Assembly (NCBI GenBank): GCA_001771615.1
Contig: MEUF01000004.1
Location: 1 to 17,203, forward strand
Source of the DNA: a candidate division WOR-1 bacterium RIFOXYB2_FULL_48_7
GTDB lineage: Bacteria; Margulisbacteria; WOR-1; O2-12-FULL-45-9; XYB2-FULL-48-7
Direction: 5' to 3'
Length of the DNA stretch: 17,203 nt
Part shown: one piece after another, positions 1 through 6,221 of the stretch
How positions within the stretch are numbered: position 1 is the first letter of the stretch
How the letters are laid out: the number at the start of each line of letters is the position of its first letter
Position numbers and translations under genes: made by a program
The notes under the pieces: model-generated
Told to the model about the DNA's origin: nothing
Databases searched by the model: none
Seen by the model: only the letters and a program-made list of their open reading frames with translations

Positions 1-592
1 CATCAAAATAGCCATAAGCTGGAATGGCCCGGGCAACGAGCGGCCCAGTCCATTTATCCAGCTCGATTTCCCAAAAATTATCTTTAGTATATCCAAGCAG
101 CGTCCCTGCTTCAACTGTCTGACCCAGGGATAAAGCGGACATATTACCGACGTATTCGTGCTTGATGACGTAATTGCGGCCATAGCGAATCCCAATCTCA
201 TCACTCCCCAGATAAACAATCGTCCCGCAAGTATAGCTGTAAATCGGCCAGCCATTGCTATACAAATACATCTCCATTTCTGAAGCCGGTTCGCAACCAG
301 CCTTAAAATCACTCGTCCCGGATCCCTCCCATACCCCAAATTGCCCCACCCCGGCGACTTCTGCAGTATTTAAGCCTTCTTTATTTACTCCCCAATAGAG
401 AGTCAAAACCGGGGCTTCTTCGGTATCAGGATAAACCGTATAGAGTAGATCAGAATTTGTTGTTGTGGTTACCTCTCCCGAACCGGCAGCACCACAACCA
501 ATGGACAGGATAAAGGCCGAAGCGAATAACAATACAAGCATTATTAAAGCAGTAAATATCTGAAGCTGAAGGTCGCGGTTACTAAAACTCAT
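1..592 (-). CDS. Lipoprotein with degenerate M23-like domain (3' end outside window)
   Basis: An open frame of 197 codons starts at ATG 592 and runs off the left edge without a stop. The N-terminus is a hydrophobic signal segment (about residues 10-30) ending LSIGC, with Cys33 as the likely lipidated residue, followed by a short VTTTT linker. I infer an outer- or inner-membrane lipoprotein. Residues about 105-185 follow the order of an M23 (LytM-type) beta-sheet domain: GWPIYSYTCGTIVYL, then NYVIKHEYVGNMSALSLGQTVEAGTLLGYT, then FWEIELDKW. They line up with the intact M23 protein at 6222-7127, but FWEIEL stands where HLHYEV should be and no HxxxD motif is visible, so it is probably not a peptidase. 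A -10 element sits so that transcription would start at the ATG. The M23 likeness is my own by-eye alignment. Confidence 0.8.
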   Translation of the reverse strand, partial: MSFSNRDLQLQIFTALIMLVLLFASAFILSIGCGAAGSGEVTTTTNSDLLYTVYPDTEEAPVLTLYWGVNKEGLNTAEVAGVGQFGVWEGSGTSDFKAGCEPASEMEMYLYSNGWPIYSYTCGTIVYLGSDEIGIRYGRNYVIKHEYVGNMSALSLGQTVEAGTLLGYTKDNFWEIELDKWTGPLVARAIPAYGYFD

Positions 593-598
593 AAGATA

Positions 599-607
599 AG
601 CATAGCA
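599..607 (-). promoter_or_regulatory. Extended -10 promoter of the 592 lipoprotein gene (leaderless)
   Basis: On the minus strand the sequence reads TGC-TATGCT, with the hexamer ending at 599. Counting that base as -7 puts +1 at 592, the A of the ATG. No Shine-Dalgarno site is visible. Promoter strength and start are inferred. Confidence 0.5.
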
Positions 608-650
608 TCTTCAAACAGGAAAAAGCGACAATTATGGTTGGCATTATAAA

Positions 651-659
651 TGCTATAAT
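651..659 (+). promoter_or_regulatory. Extended -10 promoter of the nucleotidyltransferase gene (leaderless)
   Basis: TGC-TATAAT is a perfect extended -10 element whose last base (659) predicts +1 at 666, within one base of the ATG at 665. No -35 hexamer is found at normal spacing and there is no Shine-Dalgarno site. Confidence 0.6.
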
Positions 660-664
660 TAATT

Positions 665-1144
665 ATGATCTACAAGGATGTCTTTCGCGCTTTGGCCAAA
701 AAAAAGGTCAGATACCTAGTTATTGGCGGAGTCGCAGTAAATCTATACGGTTTTGCCAGAACAACCCTTGATCTCGATTTGGTTATCGCCTTGGACCAAA
801 ACAACAGAACACAATTTTATCAGACTATGAGAACCTTGGGGTTTAAATCAAAAAAACCAGCTCTAGCCAAAAAACTGGTATGCGGAGAGATTTCACCAGG
901 TAAAACCAGAGTTGTCTCTTTTTACCGCGATGAGTTTGAGCTTATTGATGTTTTTATTCAAAGCCCGCTTAATTTTGAAAAGGCATTTAATACGAGAAAG
1001 ACTTTCAGATCGGAGGGGCTGTCAATCCCGACGGTTTCCTACACCGAATTATTAGCCATGAAAAAAGCCTCAGGTCGGGATCAAGACTTAATTGATATTG
1101 GTTATCTCAAAAAAATATATTTAGGCAATAAAAATGAAAAATAA
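665..1144 (+). CDS. MNT/AbiEii-like nucleotidyltransferase (DUF6036-type), 159 aa
   Basis: The N-terminal half shows the nucleotidyltransferase-fold signature: VIGGVAVNLYGFARTTLDLDLV (about residues 18-39) contains the GG pair and the DxD metal site, and IDVF near residue 94 could give the third acidic residue. Small stand-alone members of this superfamily are often minimal nucleotidyltransferases that AMPylate a partner protein in toxin-antitoxin or abortive-infection pairs. The stop lies inside the next small gene, an 11-nt overlap in another frame, which suggests translational coupling and a two-gene unit. The start is supported by an extended -10 directly upstream. Which partner is toxic cannot be read from the sequence, and a housekeeping role is possible. 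Confidence 0.75.
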   Translation: MIYKDVFRALAKKKVRYLVIGGVAVNLYGFARTTLDLDLVIALDQNNRTQFYQTMRTLGFKSKKPALAKKLVCGEISPGKTRVVSFYRDEFELIDVFIQSPLNFEKAFNTRKTFRSEGLSIPTVSYTELLAMKKASGRDQDLIDIGYLKKIYLGNKNEK

Positions 1145-1310
1145 TGGCCTACATCATGATTATGGCGAGAAAACAAAGATATCTACGATGGGCAAATGGT
1201 CTACCACGCAACGTTTGCGTTGGCTGGAATTGGCCAAGGAATTTGCCATTAAAACCACCCCGAAATCTTCATTAAGAACTTATTTAAAGATTAAAGCCGA
1301 CCCTAGATAA
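1134..1310 (+). CDS. 58-aa partner of the nucleotidyltransferase
   Basis: ATG 1134 opens a 58-codon frame overlapping the nucleotidyltransferase gene by 11 nt. The product is basic and probably helical, with a central segment TTQRLRWLELAKEFA that looks like an amphipathic helix. There is no signal peptide or membrane segment. Overlapping position, small size and matching strand suggest it is the second member of a toxin-antitoxin-like pair. Its last 8 nt overlap the 3' end of queA on the opposite strand. I do not recognise the family with certainty; the coding call rests on gene order and on the lack of any other explanation for the interval. Confidence 0.55.
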   Translation: MKNNGLHHDYGEKTKISTMGKWSTTQRLRWLELAKEFAIKTTPKSSLRTYLKIKADPR

Positions 1311-2379
1311 TCAGCATAGCATCACCGAACGAGAAAAAGCGGTATTTTTGATCAATGGCCTCCTGGTAAGCCCGCATAATAAATTCCCGCCCGGCAAAGG
1401 CGCTAACCAGCATTATCAGCGAAGTTTTTGGCCAATGAAAGTTTGTCACCATCACCTCAGCCGTATTAAATCTGTAGCCAGGATAAATAAATAGGTTTGT
1501 TGACCCTTTGTAGCTTTCGTGCCTTTGTGCCTTTGGGGTAATAAGATCGGCCACTGATTCCAGAGTACGGACCGAAGTCGTACCAACCGCCACCACCCTT
1601 TTAGCTTTAGTTAAGGCAGCAAAGGTCTCTGCCGGCACCTCATATTCTTCAAAATACATCTTATGGTCCTCGACATTCTCGGCATAGACCGGTTTAAATG
1701 TCGCTAAACCGGTATGGAGAGTGACCCGGGCAATTTCGATCCCCTTCGCCTGTGCATTTTTTAGCAACTCTGGGGTAAAATGCAGACCGGCTGTCGGCGC
1801 GGCAGAAGCCCCCTCCCTATCAGCATAGACCGTCTGATATCTCATTTTCAGATTAGATGCTGAATTATTACCTTCATTTGACATTGGGAATTGGCCAGTG
1901 GAAATTTTAATGTACGGCGGCAAAGGTATCTCCCCCGCCCGGTGCATATATGAATCAAGATCACCAGAAAACTCAATTATTTGTTCACCGCTTTCAGTTT
2001 TTTCTAAAACGGTGCCGGTTACTTCGCTGTCACCAAAGATAATCCTTGATCCCACGCTCAACCTTTTGCCCGGCTTGACCAAACACTCCCAGACCTCGTG
2101 ATCGCTGGCTGGCCTGGGCCGTCTGCTTACCAACAGGACCTCAACTTTTCCCCCTCCATCAGACTTTCGGCCGACCAGATTGGCCGGCATCACCTTGGTA
2201 TCATTTATCACCAGCAAGTCGCCGGGAATGAAATATTCGATGATGTCATAGAAATGTTTATGTTCTATAGTCTGCTTCGCCCGGTTGAGGACCATCAAGC
2301 GGGATTGGTCGCGCCGGGCTGCCGGCTCATGCGCGATTAATTCTGGTGGTACGACAAAATCAAAATCTGAAGTTTTCAT
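1303..2379 (-). CDS. queA: S-adenosylmethionine:tRNA ribosyltransferase-isomerase QueA
   Basis: QueA transfers and isomerises the ribosyl moiety of S-adenosylmethionine onto preQ1 at tRNA position 34, giving epoxyqueuosine in the queuosine pathway; it is cytosolic. The family pattern is clear: the start MKTSDFDFVVPPELIAHEP, then GDLLVINDTKVMPA, SAAPTAGLHFTPELL, FIYPGYRF and VTNFHWPKTSLIMLVSAFAG near the C-terminus. At 358 aa it has normal length. I use ATG 2379 because upstream codons would run through a tRNA gene; that leaves only 11 nt between tRNA and start, with no Shine-Dalgarno site. A variable loop (around 1504-1535) is encoded by short tandem repeats. The gene is probably last in the operon containing DUF2905 and the tRNA. 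Confidence 0.95.
   Translation of the reverse strand: MKTSDFDFVVPPELIAHEPAARRDQSRLMVLNRAKQTIEHKHFYDIIEYFIPGDLLVINDTKVMPANLVGRKSDGGGKVEVLLVSRRPRPASDHEVWECLVKPGKRLSVGSRIIFGDSEVTGTVLEKTESGEQIIEFSGDLDSYMHRAGEIPLPPYIKISTGQFPMSNEGNNSASNLKMRYQTVYADREGASAAPTAGLHFTPELLKNAQAKGIEIARVTLHTGLATFKPVYAENVEDHKMYFEEYEVPAETFAALTKAKRVVAVGTTSVRTLESVADLITPKAQRHESYKGSTNLFIYPGYRFNTAEVMVTNFHWPKTSLIMLVSAFAGREFIMRAYQEAIDQKYRFFSFGDAMLII
1504..1535 (-). repeat. Short tandem repeat (7-9 bp units) inside queA
   Basis: Plus-strand units CCCTTTGTA, GCTTTCG, TGCCTTTG, TGCCTTTG follow each other; the last two are identical. On the coding strand they spell ITPKAQRHESYKGS, in the variable loop before FIYPGYRF, where QueA proteins differ in length. 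The repeat reads through in frame. Confidence 0.6.
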
Positions 2380-2390
2380 GATGTAAAAAA

Positions 2391-2466
2391 TCGGGGCGGC
2401 GGGATTTGAACCCACGATCTCTACCACCCCAAGGTAGCGCCTTAGACCAAGCTGGGCCACGCCCCG
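2391..2466 (-). tRNA. tRNA-Pro(GGG)
   Basis: A full cloverleaf of 76 nt is visible on the minus strand. The acceptor stem CGGGGCG pairs with CGCCCCG, the D-arm is GCC...GGC with a GG in the loop, the anticodon arm is CTACC-TTGGGGT-GGTAG with anticodon GGG, the variable loop is AGATC, and the T-arm is GTGGG-TTCAAAT-CCCGC. The C1-G72 pair with discriminator A73 is typical of bacterial proline tRNA. CCA is not encoded; a run of T follows. It lies 4 nt after the DUF2905 stop and 11 nt before the queA start, so it is probably excised from an operon transcript. Confidence 0.95.
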
Positions 2467-2470
2467 ATAT

Positions 2471-2692
2471 TTATCTTCGCCAAATAATATTTAACAGCAG
2501 GGTCAAAATCAGGGAAACAATAATCATTGTCGCGATGGGGAAATAAATCTTCAACCCTTCGCGTTCATAAACAATATCACCGGGCAACTTGCCGAACCAG
2601 GGGACCTTGGCGACCAAAACAAAAAATCCACCGATCAGCACCGTAATAATCCCGATGTAAATCAATAACCGGCCAAGCGATTCAGAGGCCAT
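2471..2692 (-). CDS. DUF2905 family small membrane protein, 73 aa
   Basis: The protein has two predicted transmembrane helices (about residues 9-29 and 51-69) joined by a short loop containing PWFGKLPGDIVYEREGLKIYFP, the hallmark of the DUF2905 family. The function is unknown. The start at 2692 is 1 nt from the stop of the TonB gene, and the Shine-Dalgarno GAGGTG lies inside the TonB C-terminal codons, so the two are translationally linked. A proline tRNA follows 4 nt downstream. Confidence 0.9.
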   Translation of the reverse strand: MASESLGRLLIYIGIITVLIGGFFVLVAKVPWFGKLPGDIVYEREGLKIYFPIATMIIVSLILTLLLNIIWRR

Positions 2693-2693
2693 G

Positions 2694-3161
2694 CTATTTC
2701 ACCTCAAATTTAATCGGCACTTCATACCAACACGCCAGCGGAATCCCGCCTTGGGTAGCGGCAACAAACTGCCAGCCCTTCATCGCTTCGACAGCCGCCT
2801 TATCCAGTTCGGCCGAACCGGACGAGAGTTTGACTTCTACTTGCCCGACTTGGCCGGTTGTCCCCACATAGGCGGATAAAATTGTTGTCCCGGCCAGCTC
2901 TGCTTGCAAGCTACCCAGGGGAAAAGTTGGCAAAATCTGCTTGATCAGTTTTGGAGGAATAATTGGCAAAGGGACAGGCACACTGTTAGGAGTAATTGGG
3001 GCAACCGCTTTGGTAATCCCCTTCTGGACCACTACCTCTTCGGCAATAAACGTCAACGGGGCAGCTTTGGGCGCCGGCAACGTCCTCCAGATAACCACCG
3101 GGGCCAGAACGGCTATGAGTAATATATTTACGGCAACCAGTTGATTATTTTTTGTCATCAT
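2694..3161 (-). CDS. TonB family energy transducer, 155 aa
   Basis: The protein has one N-terminal transmembrane anchor (about residues 8-26), a short Pro-rich periplasmic stretch (about 48-78, with PVPLPIIPPK) and a C-terminal TonB domain (about 75-155) with the usual ...TILSAYVGTTGQV...LDKAAVEAMKGWQF... pattern. TonB links the proton-motive force, through ExbB/ExbD, to outer-membrane receptors. The spacer is short compared with classical TonB (about 240 aa). It starts 19 nt after the receptor gene, with the Shine-Dalgarno AGGAG 6 nt before the first of two adjacent ATGs, so it probably serves that receptor. No exbB or exbD is present in the window. Confidence 0.88.
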   Translation of the reverse strand: MMTKNNQLVAVNILLIAVLAPVVIWRTLPAPKAAPLTFIAEEVVVQKGITKAVAPITPNSVPVPLPIIPPKLIKQILPTFPLGSLQAELAGTTILSAYVGTTGQVGQVEVKLSSGSAELDKAAVEAMKGWQFVAATQGGIPLACWYEVPIKFEVK

Positions 3162-3180
3162 TTTTCTCTCCTGTTCCTAA

Positions 3181-5028
3181 TTATAACAGAATCTTGAGCC
3201 CAACCGAATAGTTGCGGCCCGGCATGGGGTATTTCCGCGCTGCCCAGGTAACTGGATCATTTCCAATCGCTTCACTGTAAACAGTATCAAAAAGGTTGCG
3301 GATGGCCAACTCAATTTCTACTTTGGCCAGTTTCTTGGCATAATGCAAATCAACCACCGTGAACGCCGGCATCACCACAGTATTGTATTGGTCGGCATAT
3401 GATTCCCCGACATGCCGCAGGGTCAGGCTGCTTTCATTATAAACCAACCCGGCATTGTATTTGGTTTGTGGCGTGAAACGGAGACGTTTGCCGACAGCCA
3501 GGGGGTCGATATCTTCCTTATCGATGGCATTTTGGTAAGCATAATTGATAAAAGCTTTTCCCTGCCGGCCCAATTGCTTAACCCACTCAAACTCGACCCC
3601 TTCTATATAAGCCGCGCCCACATTTTTTGCCCTGGCCTCGATAGTTGAGGAACGCCAATCCCATAAGATCAGATCGGTCGTATTTGTCACATAATAACTG
3701 ACCTTAGCAATAGTGTTTTCCCCAAGTTGTCTTTCCAGACCGATTTCATAAGAGAGTGATTTTTCCGGCCGCAGGCTGGCATCGCCAAACATATACCCGT
3801 CGTTCCAGTATAATTCGTTGAGGGTCGGGGCCCGGAAGGCAGTCCCGGCCGATAATTTTAGTGTCAAACCCTGATTGAGCTGGCGGACCAGGCCCAGGCG
3901 GGGATTGAGCGAAATCCCGGCGGTAGAATGCTTATCTCCCCGTAAGCCTAAAGTCAGATTACCGATTTCTTCTTGGACAAAGGCGCCATAATTATTGATT
4001 GCGTGCTCGCCAGACATGGTCCCCTTCCCTTTATCTTCACGATAATCAAGGCCAAACAAAGCTTGCCCAAAACCCTGGTTAACAGTCTGCTGCCATTCCA
4101 GGCCATTTTGCCAGGTTTGATTGGTGCTCGCCCCCCAAATATAGGGGTCAAGCCGCTGGTCCAAAACATTTTGGAAGGCCGCAAGCCGATAATTCTCCGA
4201 CGCCAGGCTTAGTCCAAAACGGGTATTGCGGTCTTTTTGACGATCGTTGGGCTCCGTTGCCGAGGCTGGGTCAGCTTCCGAAGTGGGGACGCCTGGGACC
4301 CCTTTATTTGCATCATAGTATTTATATTGGGCAATTAAATTACCCAGTGGAGTGGCCCATTGCCACTGCGTAAACCAGTTTTGTGCCGCCAGGTCTCCGT
4401 TGCGGCGAAAGCCCGTAGAATTAAGCGTCCCGCCGCCCAGATAGAAATTGGGATTACTTATGTTAAATTTATTTTCAATTGTGTTAAAAGACCCGGTCGC
4501 GGAGCTAACATAGCCGCTGGTCTGTTCAGGGGTTTTAGTAATGACATTTATCGCTCCGGAGATCGCGTCAGAGCCATAAACCGCCGAAAGCGGGGCTCGC
4601 ACTACCTCAACGGCCTGAACGTCATCAAGATAAATGTCCCCACAATCATACATCCCCAGCAGCTGAGAATTGAGCCGCTGTCCGTTTAGCAGAACCAACA
4701 CCTGTGACGCACCAGTCCCCCGTAACCTGATCGAGTTAAGCGCCCCATAATAACCATAAGACTGTAAATCGATCCCGGTAGTAGTCTGGAGCGCCTCGCT
4801 CAAGGTTGTTTTGCCGGCAAGCTCTTTTTCCGTCAGGCGGGTAACATTCCAGGGGAGTTGTCGGGCTGGCTTAGGCAGCTTGGTGGCAGTAACAATTAGC
4901 TCTTCACCGTAAAACTTGGGAATATCCGCAGCAAATGACAAGTGACAAATGACAAACGACAAATACAGACTCAATAAAACTGATAACCTGATAGTCCGAT
5001 TTCCTGATAGCCTGATTCTCTGCAGCAT
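3181..5028 (-). CDS. TonB-dependent outer-membrane receptor, BtuB/CirA-like
   Basis: A 615-aa outer-membrane receptor with a signal peptide ending near LSFA-ADIPK, a TonB-box-like segment EELIVTATKLPK, a plug domain (about residues 45-165, including SIRLRGTGASQVLVLLNGQR and VEVVRAPLSAVYGSDAISGAINVITK) and a beta-barrel to the end (LNPRLGLVRQL, GTAFRAPTLNELYW, LRPEKSLSYEIGLER, NLFDTVYSE, PGRNYSVGLKILL). Such proteins import cobalamin, iron chelates or similar substrates; the ligand cannot be read here. I choose ATG 5028 rather than 5034 because the Shine-Dalgarno GGAGG (5040-5036) lies 7 nt before the former and only 1 nt before the latter. The signal peptide is encoded by two blocks of short repeats. 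The gene is preceded by a structured leader and followed by TonB. Confidence 0.93.
   Translation of the reverse strand: MLQRIRLSGNRTIRLSVLLSLYLSFVICHLSFAADIPKFYGEELIVTATKLPKPARQLPWNVTRLTEKELAGKTTLSEALQTTTGIDLQSYGYYGALNSIRLRGTGASQVLVLLNGQRLNSQLLGMYDCGDIYLDDVQAVEVVRAPLSAVYGSDAISGAINVITKTPEQTSGYVSSATGSFNTIENKFNISNPNFYLGGGTLNSTGFRRNGDLAAQNWFTQWQWATPLGNLIAQYKYYDANKGVPGVPTSEADPASATEPNDRQKDRNTRFGLSLASENYRLAAFQNVLDQRLDPYIWGASTNQTWQNGLEWQQTVNQGFGQALFGLDYREDKGKGTMSGEHAINNYGAFVQEEIGNLTLGLRGDKHSTAGISLNPRLGLVRQLNQGLTLKLSAGTAFRAPTLNELYWNDGYMFGDASLRPEKSLSYEIGLERQLGENTIAKVSYYVTNTTDLILWDWRSSTIEARAKNVGAAYIEGVEFEWVKQLGRQGKAFINYAYQNAIDKEDIDPLAVGKRLRFTPQTKYNAGLVYNESSLTLRHVGESYADQYNTVVMPAFTVVDLHYAKKLAKVEIELAIRNLFDTVYSEAIGNDPVTWAARKYPMPGRNYSVGLKILL
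4933..4964 (-). repeat. 7-bp tandem repeat in the receptor signal-peptide codons
   Basis: Plus-strand units AAATGAC, AAGTGAC, AAATGAC, AAACGAC and a partial AAAT are consecutive. On the coding strand this is (A/G)TTTGTC repeated and encodes part of LSFVICHLSFA. Because 7 is not a multiple of 3, gain or loss of one unit would shift the frame within the signal peptide. Confidence 0.75.
4983..5019 (-). repeat. Degenerate ATCAGG-type repeat in the receptor N-terminal codons
   Basis: The plus strand shows CCTGATAG twice with related CCTGAT and CCGATT copies between and beside them. On the coding strand these become ATCAGG/ATCGG copies encoding IRLSGNRTIRLS, a visible peptide repeat just before the hydrophobic part of the signal peptide. 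Confidence 0.6.
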
Positions 5029-5035
5029 CTCCATA

Positions 5036-5143
5036 CCTCCATGAAGTACGGAGTTCGCGGGACAACCCCTTGAATATTAACCCCAAGGTGGAAATAGAAT
5101 CCACATCTTCACTAAGACTCTCCCGTTGAGCTGCTTGGGTCCC
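5036..5143 (-). promoter_or_regulatory. Structured leader of the TonB-dependent receptor (candidate cis-regulatory RNA)
   Basis: Between rsmI and the receptor the minus strand can fold into a closed multi-branch element. GGGAC (5143-5139) pairs with GTCCC (5063-5059). Inside are GTGGA/TCCAC (5104-5100 with 5092-5088, loop 7 nt), CTTG/CAAG (5087-5084 with 5072-5069) and TCTT/AAGA (5117-5114 with 5109-5106). Next to the start codon, CTCCGT (5053-5048) pairs with ATGGAG (5042-5037) and hides the Shine-Dalgarno GGAGG, which would allow control of translation. A TGT-GATAAA element upstream would place +1 at the G of GGGAC. The class is unknown: the cobalamin-riboswitch core is absent, and the stretch near 5065-5055 only partly resembles a T-box antiterminator. 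Confidence 0.45.
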
Positions 5144-5153
5144 AATTAATTTA

Positions 5154-5825
5154 TCACAATCCTTCTGCGGGGGCAACAACAATTACAAATTCACCTTTGG
5201 CTTTTATCTTGGGGATAACCTCGGACACCAGGCCTCGCACGGTTTCTTCAAATTTTTTTGTCAGTTCGCGGCAGACAGCGACCCGACGCTCACCCATGAC
5301 CTGGCGGATCTCTTCAAGTGTTTTAATAACCCTAAAAGGTGATTCATAAATAATTATTGTCTGGGGCAAAGCCTTCAAAAGCTCCAGACGTTTTCTTTTT
5401 TTCCCGGGTTTTCTGGGAAGAAAGCCTTCAAAAACAAAACTATCGGTCGGCAGGCCGGAAACAGCCAGGGCGGCTAGCGAAGCCGAAGCTCCTGGGATAA
5501 CCTCAACCGGGATTCCCCGCTCGACTGAATCCCTGATAACCTGATACCCCGGGTCAGAAATCCCTGGAGTACCTGAATCGGAGACCAAAGCCAGGTTTTT
5601 CCCTTGTTGCAACAATTCTATTAGGTAGTCGGTTTTTCCCTTGAGGTTAAATTTATGATACGAAGTCAGTGGTTTATGAATATCATATTTATCGAGCAGT
5701 ATTTTTGTGTGCCGAGTGTCTTCAGCCGCGATTACATCGACTTCCTGGAGGATGCGGACCGCACGAAATGTAATATCTTCCAGATTGCCGATCGGCGTGG
5801 CAACAACGTAGAGCTTGCCGTTCAT
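5154..5825 (-). CDS. rsmI: 16S rRNA 2'-O-ribose C1402 methyltransferase RsmI
   Basis: RsmI methylates the 2'-O of C1402 in 16S rRNA using S-adenosylmethionine. Diagnostic motifs of this tetrapyrrole-methylase-fold family are seen: YVVATPIGNLEDITFRAV at the N-terminus, AAEDTRHTKILLDKYDI, LVSDSGTPGISDPG, VIPGASASLAALAVSGL, FEGFLPRKPGKKRKR and YESPFRV. At 223 aa it is shorter than the roughly 280-aa form and lacks the C-terminal helix-turn-helix extension, a shorter architecture also seen in other lineages. The start directly follows the bactofilin stop with no gap, so the two are co-transcribed. Confidence 0.95.
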   Translation of the reverse strand: MNGKLYVVATPIGNLEDITFRAVRILQEVDVIAAEDTRHTKILLDKYDIHKPLTSYHKFNLKGKTDYLIELLQQGKNLALVSDSGTPGISDPGYQVIRDSVERGIPVEVIPGASASLAALAVSGLPTDSFVFEGFLPRKPGKKRKRLELLKALPQTIIIYESPFRVIKTLEEIRQVMGERRVAVCRELTKKFEETVRGLVSEVIPKIKAKGEFVIVVAPAEGL

Positions 5826-6218
5826 TTAGAATTCTGGGGTGCTGGGCTGTTCGGCGTTGACAGAAACCCGGCCTTGATAGGTTGACCCTTCTTCAATGAC
5901 AATCTTGCCGCCGGAAAGGTCGCCATGGACACGTCCGGATTTAGCCAGCTCCAAAGTCTGCTTAGCCTGGATATTACCATCTACCCGTCCGGAGATAAAA
6001 ACATTCCCCCCGACAATCTCTCCGGTAACCTTACCGGTTTGGGAAATAATCACATCTCCTTCAGCGCTGACCTTCCCTTCATACTCACCGTTAATGCTTA
6101 TTGATGATTGGCTATGCAGTTCCCCTTTGAAGCGGGCATTTTCACCAATTATTGATTCCACCCCACCAAGCAGTACCGGTCGATTTGGATTGTGAGCAAA
6201 CGCGTCAAAAAGTCCCAT
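5826..6218 (-). CDS. Bactofilin family cytoskeletal protein, 130 aa
   Basis: The body (about residues 20-120) is a run of beta-helix repeats of the bactofilin type: SIIGENARFKGEL, SISINGEYEGKVSAEGDVIISQTGKVTGEI, VFISGRVDGNI, LELAKSGRVHGDLSGGKIVIEEGSTYQG. The tails are short and flexible. Bactofilins polymerise without nucleotide and often localise or regulate M23 peptidases in cell-shape control. Here the gene follows an M23 peptidase by 3 nt, which supports such a pair. The Shine-Dalgarno GGAGG is 6 nt before the ATG and overlaps the end of the peptidase gene. Confidence 0.93.
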   Translation of the reverse strand: MGLFDAFAHNPNRPVLLGGVESIIGENARFKGELHSQSSISINGEYEGKVSAEGDVIISQTGKVTGEIVGGNVFISGRVDGNIQAKQTLELAKSGRVHGDLSGGKIVIEEGSTYQGRVSVNAEQPSTPEF

Positions 6219-6221
6219 TGA

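Noticed and set aside
638..653. Sigma54-like GG-N10-GC before the nucleotidyltransferase gene
   Set aside because: Only the invariant dinucleotides match; the extended -10 at 651-659 explains the region better.
2380..2460. N-terminal extension of queA by 27 codons
   Set aside because: The extension would be translated from the tRNA-Pro gene; QueA proteins begin at MKxSDFDF.
4360..4689. 109-codon plus-strand frame
   Set aside because: Antisense to the receptor plug domain, with no start signals.
5059..5143. A third tRNA or tRNA-like gene in the receptor leader
   Set aside because: A 5-bp stem with 7-nt loop resembles an anticodon arm, but no consistent acceptor, D- and T-arms can be drawn on either strand.
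5036..5143. Cobalamin riboswitch expected before a BtuB-like gene
   Set aside because: The conserved GCCAGGAGACC and CCCGCNACTGT segments are absent; GGGAG and AGTGAA resemblance is too weak.
4904..5182. 92-codon minus-strand frame spanning the rsmI end and the receptor leader
   Set aside because: It overlaps the end of rsmI and the receptor signal peptide in another frame and runs through the structured leader; no homology or ribosome binding site supports it.
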